This document shows positions 54,338-64,000 of a DNA stretch of 64,000 nt, piece after piece. The position numbers and the translations under genes are program-made. The notes below the pieces were generated by a model, which saw only the letters and a program-made list of their open reading frames with translations, did not search any database and was not told the DNA's origin. Source of the DNA: Kalaharituber pfeilii (lineage: Eukaryota > Ascomycota > Pezizomycetes > Pezizales > Pezizaceae). The stretch spans positions 558,001 to 622,000 of the forward strand of contig WHUZ01000010.1 of NCBI GenBank assembly GCA_015179045.1. The letters are read 5' to 3'. The first letter of the stretch is position 1. Each line of letters begins with the position of its first letter.

Positions 54338-55329
54338 CTAGGTACTATTCATATGGATGCAAGCACAACTGTAATAAGGAATCCAACAAAATGTAATTCG
54401 CACACTCTGAGTACAGTAAAGGAAGCCTGCCGGGAACAAACCTGGCCTCTGTCTAACGCTACTAATGAGCCATCGCCATGTATCTCACAAAGCAAATGTC
54501 AATCCGATGTTCAAATATTTGCGTTCATATCAATCCATGTATTCATTTCTCATTCCATTTCTGGACTGTACCTGTAACCCTTTCGTTTCGACATCCCAGC
54601 CACTACTAATATGACTACCACTATGGACTAGCCTTGTATATCCGATCCTTACGACACCAATTTCCATCTCTTCAGGCTCATATCCAAATCCATTTCACCC
54701 AATCCACTTTTCCAATGCATATCCATGCTAAATACTATCTAATCGTCAAAGCCAATTTTGAAGAGAAAAGGTAATTCATAACAAATCACAGAAAGAAAAA
54801 AAAATATCAACACATCAAAGAAGCGTAAAAAAAAGGGAAAAAGTATCTGATTGACCAAGCAAACCCGACAAATTTATCCGCAAATATCGAACTGATATAC
54901 TTTTTGTGCGATGCCCAGGCCCAGAACAGTACCAAAATAAGGGTAAAAGAGAAATGAGAAGAAAGAAAGAAAAAAAGAGAAAAGAAAACAAAACCACAAC
55001 CGTCTAAAAGTGTATGTAAAACTTAAATTTAAAATCTCCAGAAAGAAGCAAGAAATTCCATGAACGACAGACTCCGAATTGTGAACCCCAAAACCCCTTA
55101 CCTCAATGATAAAACAGAATGTAAAACAGAATGTAGCGAGTGCAGAGAATCCGAAAAGAGAACCAATACCCTAGATGCCCCGTTGAGAAGCGAAAGAAAT
55201 GAAAGTAAGGAAACGAAAGAACTGGGGGAGAAAAAAAATTGATGCGCATATGCCGCAGCTGTTGACAGAATGAGTTTTAAAAAAAAAAAAATAATAAAAA
55301 AAATAAACAATGTTAGGCTCAAAGCTGAT
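54338..55329. other. 3' flank of the Zn2Cys6 gene
   Basis: A- and AG-rich. No gene seen; the last few hundred bases probably hold the 3' UTR of the minus-strand regulator. Confidence 0.45.
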
Positions 55330-57733
55330 CTAAATGATCAGAATCTTGCCCGAGCAAAGAAAATCAAGACTCCTCTCGTCGGCCTCGTTGTATCCTGCCA
55401 ACACATTTCTTCTCTTGCGGATGTTCTCCTGGTCACGGACAAGCTTACCCGTGCTTTCGATGTACCGCAATATCTCTTCATCTTGGCTGACTAAAGTCAG
55501 GGTCTGTTCCCTGGTCCAGTCCAAAGCAAAGGGTGTTAAACCTTTACTAATTGCCTGGAAGTGCGCAGCCAATGAGTCCGCAAGCCTGATGTTCTTCTCA
55601 ATAAGCTGTGATGGGGACAACGGATGCCTCCAAATATATCCGTCCTGTGCGTGGAAGTACCAGTAGTACAGCCTCCATGTGTCGCGCTCAAGCGTGTTCA
55701 TGAAGATGAAAAGGCAGAAGTAGACACGAAGCCACTCTTCACGCTTGCGGGAAAGAATGCGGCGCTGGAGCTCAGATAGGAGTTGGCGCTCGGCCTGCCA
55801 AATGCGGCGCTCAAGAAGGTGGTCGAGCTGATTAGAGAGGACGCGAGGCAATGGTACCTTTCCATTGATTGAGGAGGTTGGGCAGGCGACAGGGGTCATG
55901 CGAAGTGTCTCCTCACCTACGATAGTTGCACCCTTAAGGAGAAGTTGGTGAGTTGTCCACAGCTTAAGGGTGTCCCTGACAATGGCGTTGTCCTTGGGAT
56001 TGGAGTTGGCATACTTCAGCGCAATCTTGAAGGTTTCATCGAAGATTGGGTTGACTCCCTTGAAGTGATTCTCCACATACCACCCTACGTGGTCATCGAT
56101 ATACTTATCCAGAATATCTGCACTGACGCCTTTCTTCATGGCGAAGGGCGTGGTTGGCACAGATTGCCATCCGTAAGCATCCTTGTACCAGTAGTCAAGC
56201 TGGTCTGCAAGCACTGGGATGAATTCATGGCAACGGACTGGCAAGGAGATACCGTTATTCTCATGCGAGATTGTAATTGTGCGTGGGCTAGCCGGTGACC
56301 ATCGAAGCACATTGTGCATCATTGAGCGGGAATATGTGTCGTTAAGCCACTTTGAAAAGACATCCAGGTCCACGAAGTGTACTCGCACGCACTGGTGTGA
56401 GCCACCAAGCTTCAAGCATCGTGGGCATGGACTCCCCTCGCCACACTGCATGAATATTAGTACAGATTGTCCATCAGTCCGGGGCAAGGTTATGTACCTT
56501 CATCTTGAGTCCCCAGCATCGGGTGCAAGCACCCATCTTGCGTAGTTCGTGGACCTCCTTCCTCTCTGCAGCTCCGAGCTTTCTTCGCCCCTTCCGGGCC
56601 TTTGGCTGAGTGCCATACTCTACATTTAGGTGGCCAGGGGTTGGGGCACTTTTTGAGAGCTGTGGTGAGCTCGAGTTGGAGTATACTGGGGCGTGCTGGC
56701 TGGCTGTCTCGTCCTCAGAACTGGAGCATTCTGAGCCGGAGAAAGGGGAGAGCCTGACTCTCTTGTTCTCACGCGAGGCACTGGAACGACACGCAAAGTT
56801 AGCTCATGATGGTGACTACTTAACTAACCCGCTAGGTAGAGAAGAAACACACCTTCGGTTGTCCCGCCCGCTTATAGCCGCGTCAGAAATACCAGTGTTG
56901 CGATGCTTTAGCGTCACTGTGCCCGGCTCGGGCCACTGGTGCGAAGAGTTAGCATTGACTGGTGTCGGCTGCACAATGTTTACATCTGGGTACGCAGGTA
57001 TCCGCCAGTCGCTTGCATCGAATGTCGCTGCCCGCTCGATCCGGTGGGATTGTATCGGCTGGCTCTGCCTCATACTCTGGTGAGCCTCCCAGGCCTCAGT
57101 AGCGTCGCTTACAGACGAAGCGTATGATGCAGCCAGCATTGGGATGGGCGAGTTTGTGCCACCGGGCGTGCCTGACCTGGGCATCCCAATGCCTCCAGCG
57201 CTGGATGGGGTACTTCCAAATTTCGGGGTACTCAATGTTGTTGCAGTGTGTGGCGTAACCTGAATACCAGAGTCAGGATGTGCGGAGTATGTGTATGAGG
57301 CGTTAACATTGAGGAGGTTTGTCGTCAGCGACAACGCCGGCGGTGACGAGTATGCGGAGCTGACGCTGCCCCTGTTGCTTGGGGCTGGCGTGTCGCTGTA
57401 GTCCGGATACATGCATGTGTACCATGGGTCGAGATCGTTGAAGTTTGTAACACGAACGGTGCTTGCCCGCTGAGGCTCATGGTACTGTGTGTGGCTCGCC
57501 ATGATGTTCGCGGCTTCAAACTGCGAGGACAGGAGCGATATCGAGGGTGGGGTAGGCAGGGAATATGGGTATTGTTTTTTTAGCGAGTGATCGTCCTCAG
57601 AGCTGTAGGTGGTGTTCTCGAGAAAGTCAGACGGCAGTAGGGGGATGGAAAAGTCTTCGTGTGAGGTTTCCGACGGGGAGTAGAACACAGAGTTGTATGT
57701 ATGCGGAGGAGTGGGTATGGCTGACGAGTACAT
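55330..57733 (-). CDS. Zn2Cys6 transcription factor
   Basis: Three exons: complement 56853-57733, 56498-56780, 55330-56445 (introns 72 and 52 nt, GT-AG), 759 aa. Residues 1-300 are Ser/Pro/Thr-rich and low in order, as in activation or regulatory regions. The DNA-binding cluster is C379-x2-C382-x6-C389-x5-C395-x2-C398-x8-C407 (GACTRCWGLKMK / CGEGSPCPRCLKLGGSHQC), preceded by a basic stretch (KARKGRRK). Intron 2 splits the cluster between K388 and C389. Residues 410-759 form a conserved-looking alpha-helical region (HFVDLDVFSKWLNDTYSR, REEWLRVYFCLFIFMNTLERD) of the kind found in fungal regulators of this class. It should act in the nucleus; the target genes are unknown and no pathway genes lie next to it. 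The gene is intact, with none of the decay seen in its neighbourhood. Confidence 0.92.
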
Positions 57734-58852
57734 TTGGACTGCTTTATGAATCCGCCCGTCTGTTTTATATTTTCTGCGCTTTCGGTGCTGCGTGCGTGGA
57801 TGGAGGAATCAATATCGGTGATGCGGGTGAATGCGCTGGTGTTTATGTTTTCGGAGCGCTGCTGTGGATATGAATGTATTTGTTCTGACTGGTTAATCCA
57901 GATTCATTTGCTGAGAATGCTTCGAGGCGGCACTCTTCGGTTTTTGTATTCTTGGGATGACAGGTTATTTTTTTTCGAGAATAACGCCCAGATCGGTATG
58001 GCGCCCCTCTCGTCGTCCAACCTACTGTTGTTGCTTATGGTGGATAATATGGCCTAGTTCCTGGTGCATGGGCTAGTCTTCACTCTAGCTTGGATACAAA
58101 TGCTGGCTTGCACACTCGCAAGGACCCCACGCGCAGCTGCTTTTTTTGCAAGGTTTGGCAGGTTGGGACGCTGCAATCTAGCAAATCCCCTCAAGAGCTG
58201 CTACTGTAGCTCTGACCCATGCGCCTGCATGCCCCCCGTTCTCCCCATCCATGCTAGCACACCTATTAAGCGCTGCAAGCAAGGCAATTTGACGCTGCCA
58301 ATTTAAAGTACTCTACAGTGGACAATATGAAGCGTGGCGCATGTCTCCTTGTAATTGTTTTCATTCCCGCCAGACTGCTGCAGTCCTGTTTACCCCGGAA
58401 TCCGGCATGGGGTGCATCTGGCTGGATGCGACAAAGTATGGGCTGGGTGGATGCATGACTCTGGGCGACACTGTCAAAGTTGACCTTGGTGTTATCCAGG
58501 TGATGTGAGAATTAGGACGACGCCTCCATGGCTACAGCAGTGATCGCTGTTCTGATCTGTGGTGGCGGACGGCTGCATCGCATACCATAGTCAGCGCACC
58601 GCAGCAGCCCAGCTCGTATTGGGAATACTTGAACTTCCTTTTGCAAAAGATAACGTGAGCTATGAGGCTTGGAACTTGAGAACACTTCAGTGAGGACCAT
58701 ACAATGGCTCCCTGGCTAGAACTCTCCCTGAATTGCTATAGGATGCTTGGTGCAGCTCTAAGCCCGTTACCCAACCAATAATGTTGATCCCTCGGTCGGA
58801 TACCCTTAAAATGGCAAATACATTATCTCACGAGGCAGTCTGACCTCAATCT
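57734..58852. other. Upstream region of the Zn2Cys6 gene
   Basis: Divergent promoter side of the regulator. No coding unit was recognised; several open frames are short and motif-free. Confidence 0.45.
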
Positions 58853-58863
58853 GGCGATAGTTG

Positions 58864-58918
58864 TTTTTTTTTTTTTTTTAATATCATTACTCGCGTGCCG
58901 CCCTATGGGCTATGGCGA
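58864..58918 (-). mobile_element. 55-bp hairpin-only LINE family-B micro-insert
   Basis: The minus strand consists of the hairpin alone (loop ATA, arms GCCC/GGGC, outer TCGC/GCGA with the outermost pair in the target repeat), then TAATGATATT and poly(A). Target duplication GGCGATAGTTG at 58853-58863 and 58919-58929. Confidence 0.93.
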
Positions 58919-58929
58919 GGCGATAGTTG

Positions 58930-61900
58930 ATCTCGGCAATCTTCGAGAAGATTTCTCTGGACAACAAGTGTAAAGAAAGCAAGCACAATAATGAACCGCA
59001 TAGAATGCGTAACAGGAAAATGGTATTCCGTAAATTGCTGCAATGTTACAAAGACGCGTACGATCGCAGTTTCGGGTCATAAAATCGGTGAAAGTAAAGC
59101 TACATATCACGCAGGCACAAGTTAGCAGCGTCGTAAGGCAGACTTCCCACGTTTTCCCAGCAGGTATGTATTCATAGCAGTTCTAGTGTGTTATTTCGTA
59201 CATCGCTCTAGTGCCTCAGGAATAGCTAACCATTTCAGCATTTCCGAATATCTTTGCCGCTCTGCTCGGTAGACGGATGATTAATAAGCAACAACCTTCT
59301 GCGACGCACATACATGGTGGTGTCGCATATGTACTTGATACCGTCACCTGGTTCAGGAAATTGTAGCACCTGAACTTAACATGCCCGTTATCTTCACAGT
59401 AACTTTGCACTGCTGGTAGTCCTATGCGAATTCTCAGACGTATCGGTCTTACTCCATTGGTAATAAGAAGTAACAATTCTCCACTAACAGCTACCTAGCC
59501 AGCGTAATTGCCACGGGTAAATCACGGCCGAGTACAAGCTTAAATGAGATGCGCTTGTGATTATTGAGAAACAATTGCAATATCCCGACAACAACTCTCA
59601 TGATATGCCCCTGTTATCCCGCTTCCCTTCTTTGTTGCCCCTAATACGGTTCAGTTTAGACCTCCCCCGTAGGGTCTCCGGCTTACGGTTCCTAGCGTCA
59701 TTTGAAAGGACCCGGCCCAAGAGCCTCATCAAGGGATTCGGCTCATGATACAGGGCCCTTGGTGCACAATCGTAAGGTAGAGTACGTGGATGGAATTTAA
59801 AAATAACAGCACCCAAAACTCGAACAAGACGTTACCGGTAGGCAGTAGAACCCCAACGCAGGCCGGCGCGAAAGTTTATGGTTGTATTTTTTTTCTTCTG
59901 AATAGTTAGAACCACTTTTTGGGAAGGCTGGGGCACAGGAAAACAGCCTGAGGTGGAGAACGTGTTCCTGTCTTTCGGCGCATCATCACCAAATAGTAGC
60001 CTAGAACAAATGCCTGTAGAGAAGCATAGGAGGGGAGATGAACAGCTGAAGCAGAAGGTACTATACTTACTAGTAACACAAATCGCAAGCAAAAAAAAAA
60101 AGGAAAAAAAAAATTCTATCCCTATATGTATTTGGGACATGCGAACCAACGGAGAATTCTTCAGATACTTTGCAGCCTGGGGAAATAGGCACGACAGTGA
60201 TATGCCGATAATCGGCAGTGTATGTCACACGTGGTCGCTACTACAGTAGCACTCTGTGATTATCCTGGTTACCGTTGAGGCTTGTAACCATCCAACGCGT
60301 TAAGTCAAACATGCGTGTCGCGCCTGGCATGCTTGCCGTACGTTCCCGGCCATGGAATTCTTCAAGGTTGCCAGCCAGCGAGCGATACCTAATCGATGAA
60401 TTCTTCAGGGCACCTTGAACGCAGATTTTGGGCATGTGTAGCCGCTGCAACGTGGTTCCCGCAGGTTATGTAGATGCGGCCAAAACAGTTACGATAGCAA
60501 GGAAGGGCTTATCGAATGTTCCCTCCATGCTTCCAGAAGCATACAATGCATCAACATCATGCATTGATTGCGCCTGCGAAAGCGTAACTCGGTGACCTGG
60601 AGGCTCATGTGTTTGATCCTCTTAAGGGGCTATCATTAATAGCCTCTTCGAACATCAGTTATGGTACCTCCGCAAGAAAGAAAAAGCTTCTATTTCTATC
60701 AACATATGGCCAAGAAACCCCGCGAAAAATCAGAAAGCCCCGTGAGCCCAGTTATCACTACAGTAGAGAGCGCAACTGTAAATAGTGCAAGTAGACTCTA
60801 TAACTGGCATCATATGGTGGCTTGTACGTCTCAAGTTTGCTGCCTTCAACTGGTACTCATGAAGCGCAGGTACGCTATCCAATCTTACCACAGATTACCC
60901 GAACTTGTGCTAGTGGCTTCCCGATACATCTCAGCAACGGTTGCCATTGCAGACGTGCAGGGTAATATTTTCATATCACATCAGCAGAGCAGCACTACTA
61001 CAGACTTTTCTTGGAAACTCAGTTTTCTTCTAGCTACTATAGGCCAGCAAGGTATTTCTGCCTGCACTAGGCCCAGCGTCATGGATAACGACTATCTTGA
61101 GGAAGCTCTTGAAACAGGGAGATATAACTGATGAAACAGAAGTACTCTGCTTCAGGCTTCCAGACTCTGCCTGCATCATCCAAGAGAAAGCGCCAGTTTG
61201 CATTTGAGGAGGCAAATTAAAGTTGACAGAGATCTAGGTAAGCAAACTATATCTCGTAACCAAATCCCTCAGCCATCAGTGGCGTGTGCTGTTCCACTAT
61301 TACAGGTGGCTTGCATGTGCGACAACTCGATCAACGTTGCTCCGAAATGCTGTCGATACTCCCACAATAGAGCCGAGATTAATAACAGGCTAGCTCTTCT
61401 TTTTTCATAATTTGACATCGCCAAGGATATTTGCGAGAATCCAGTAAACAATTTTCCCGAGCGCAAGCTAGCAAGATGCTGAGGCTACGTTGGCACTGTA
61501 CTGTACCATATCTTATTCTATATTGCTCTCCTTATATGCTTGCATGTGTTTTTCATCATCCGAAAATAGATACAATGCATTTAGCCATACAATAACACGT
61601 TACCAGGCAGCATTATTAATTAAGTACACCTGCGCCGGTGGCCATGACTTTAGGTCGTATTTTACCAGCTATTTGCCTGCCACGCCAGGTGGCCAATACA
61701 CACTTGGGCACGAAAATCGAATCGATCCGTGTCGTCTCTCACTTTGTGGCCTGCGCAGCCAGCGAGGACACTCTATGAGATAAAATGTTGAACAGGCTTG
61801 CAAGCAAGCTGCGATTAAAGATAGTGATAAGCACCCCACCCACGTACCTGCCCTCGTCACCACCCCTAATCGTCCCGCGTGATATTATTGGACCCCATGG

Positions 61901-63698
61901 CCGGACACCTTTCCAAAAAGCTTTGCTTTTTTTTTTACCCTTTATTATACTTTTCTCGTAACTACTGATAGTTAATTTTCTTCACCCTACAAACACACTG
62001 CTCCGGACCCCGTCTGTACCAAGCTAAGTTTACGGTCCCTTATTGGCAACTATACAGCTAGGTTCACTGCCAAACGTCAGAGTTCAATGAAGTGATCAAA
62101 TTGAGAACACGGACCGTGTCTGCAGAAAGCTGATGGTCTGCGGCTGGGGAACCTAAACTCGACTCAATAAAGACTGAAGCGCAACCTTTTACTGGTGCGT
62201 CGGTATGCGCCTAGTGGTCTACATCCATGTCAATTTCTGTAATACGAAAAACTGAGAACACAGGCAGTCCATCTTGGTTTAGCTGGATTGATAACGTCAA
62301 GTGATTGAGCTGCAATGTAGAAATGTGGCCCATACAGCATGGTATACCCAATACAATGGCCTTCACATGGACACCCGGCCCCACATTGTCTGATCTGTGA
62401 ATACGAAGTGCTGTAACCGCCGCATACAAGGTGCCAACTTTGGAAGAGGAAAATGGCTGAAAACAGGAATTCAAAGCCAACAACTGCACGAAGACACTCT
62501 AATACCTCTATGAGATGAGGTGGATGCAGTCTGTGCTGTATAGTTCATTTGGGGACATCCGATAGCGGGGTTCCTGTCTAGGCATAACGGTGATCTATTT
62601 GACGCAGAGTTTGGCGCTTCTCGTGCTTGCTGCATGCATATCCATTAGTTCATTGAATTCTGTGCCCACAGGCGCTTCATATCAAGACTACGAAGAACAT
62701 TGGTTCTAGTTATAATACAAGGGATACCTTGGGACCCAGGATATGAGATTGGCTAACGGAGCCGACTTAGATCATGTAGGGCTTGGCGTACAAATGCTCT
62801 GCTGTAGAGTACAAAGCATCATATGATGCATCATATATGTGTGAATATCATATGCAATATTTTTCTTGTGTTGATACTGTTCTATTCTTGTTAGGAGAGT
62901 GGAACCTGTAATATGGCAAACTCAATCCTGACCTGTTCATGAGCTAACGGATACCTAGCGCCTCCAACCTCCAGATCCCCAACTGGTATTAGCCCGTGAG
63001 CTCGCGCATCGTAAGGGCAAATGATACAAACTTCGAATCGGTACCCCGAGCCCCGCAACGATATGTCTCCCAAACTATGAAGGATCCTAACACCAGCTAG
63101 CTCCGGAAGCTCGGCTAAAAAACTAGTCTAGTGAAGCAGCAGAGGGGCCTTGCCAACAGGCCAGCAGTTCCACCAATCGCGTAGGCTCCCAAAATAGACA
63201 GTTCCAATTGCAATCATATCCGCACCTAAGTGTTACAGCACAAAAGCTTAACTAGATCGGATAACCCAGATAATTAGCCACACACGGCGAGCGTGCAGCT
63301 CCTGACACAAGAGGGCCACCGGGAGAATCAAGTTCGTTCTGTTCTGGCGATTGATGCTATGTATAGTAATGCCAAGTCGCTAAAGCTTTGGCCTCCGCGT
63401 TTCAGAAGTTGCAAGGGTCCTCCCCAATACATGCCAAGGTTTCCTGCCAGCGATTTTTTCTTGACTCTCCTGAAGCGGGCCACACATATCGTTGAAAGCA
63501 TGTTTCGAATCCAATGCCGGCTCTCACATCTTGAATGCGGGGTTATATACAGAGCGGGTACGCAGGATGTATCCTGCTAAGTGTGTGAATTTGATGAGCT
63601 CTGATTATTATTAGTTATAGCATCATACTGGAACCTCGCTATTCAATATGACTAAACAGTCTTCCTATAGGAAGCGGGTCTCGTCAAGAGGATAATGG
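58930..63698. other. No gene assigned
   Basis: Nearly 5 kb without a frame that I can support. The longest, 60661-61131 (156 codons), lacks domain motifs and even composition. No tRNA or rRNA gene was recognised. Confidence 0.4.
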
Positions 63699-63700
63699 TA

Positions 63701-63862
63701 CAGTCAAACTTCTCATATTGGATCCTGTCATATTGGATAACCCGTCTTATGGATCAACATTGCCAGCCCGAGCCAATTGGTTTCAGTGGGGATTATTGGA
63801 TATTTATCTTACTGGATAAAGCTCGCTGGCCCTGGCCTTATCCAATATAACAGGTTCGACTG
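63701..63862. mobile_element. 162-bp pogo-like MITE, TA target
   Basis: Left end CAGTCAAACTTCTCATATTG and inverted right end CAGTCGAACCTGTTATATTG, flanked by TA (63699-63700, 63863-63864). The motif ATATTGGAT occurs several times internally near both ends. CAGTC termini plus TA duplication fit pogo/Fot1-type mobilisation. Confidence 0.88.
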
Positions 63863-64000
63863 TAATGGTAATTCTATCGCTCAGAGTGGGTCTCTGGCTG
63901 AACAGTTTATGATTCACTTTCTGGAATTACACTGATAGCGGTTGCCGCCCCAGCCTGTTCCTCACCGAGAGCGCGCTTCTTTTGGCCCGGGTTCGACATG

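Noticed and set aside
60661..61131. 156-codon forward frame
   Set aside because: No recognisable motif, uneven composition and no neighbouring exons; probably chance.

Overview
This looks like nuclear DNA of a filamentous ascomycete. The reasons are short GT-AG introns (48-84 nt), a Zn2Cys6 transcription factor, a NACHT-ankyrin (NLR-like) gene with a HeLo-like N-terminus, a Crinkler-type nuclease gene, and LINE, copia and pogo-like elements. The density of nested repeats would suit a repeat-rich Pezizomycetes genome such as truffles and relatives, but that is inference and no genus can be named from sequence alone.

Only four loci look like intact protein genes. They are an NLR-like gene (7419-11178, five exons, 1171 aa), a two-exon Crinkler-like gene with a PD-(D/E)XK nuclease domain (complement 30759-32205), an orphan 224-aa ORF (complement 46081-46755), and a three-exon Zn2Cys6 regulator (complement 55330-57733, 759 aa). 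Nearly everything else is mobile DNA, its debris, or unassigned sequence.

Layout: 1-5.2 kb holds a 17-bp minisatellite, a dead DDE transposase, LINE debris and a nested MITE. About 5.2-15.7 kb and 18.8-28.6 kb form a direct segmental duplication of about 10 kb. Copy 1 keeps an open NLR gene; in copy 2 the gene is broken by indels, two stop codons and a solo LTR. The 15.7-18.8 kb spacer has a 46-bp minisatellite and a solo LTR. 28.6-34.1 kb carries a MITE, the Crinkler gene and a solo LTR that itself holds a LINE. 34.4-37 kb has a dead pogo transposase, an LTR piece and a LINE-tail chimera next to a ubiquitin-protease exon. 37.7-42.9 kb is one degenerate copia element on the minus strand with other elements inside it. 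43-48 kb holds more LINE pieces, a palindrome cluster and the orphan gene. 48-64 kb is mostly non-coding apart from the transcription factor, several hairpin-sized retro-inserts and a pogo-like MITE.

The most interesting signal is in the retroelements. Two LINE families (called A and B here) share the window. Family B copies end in a hairpin plus poly(A); its arms co-vary between copies while its loop changes freely, as expected of an RNA structure that is recognised by the element's reverse transcriptase. Many insertions are little more than this hairpin plus poly(A), 45-90 bp long, yet have clean target-site duplications. A second group of elements carries only an ORF1 (Gag-like) gene, the same 3' tail, and a second covarying hairpin that is sometimes tandemly duplicated. 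The paralogous duplication supplies empty sites that prove the boundaries of several insertions and order them in time.
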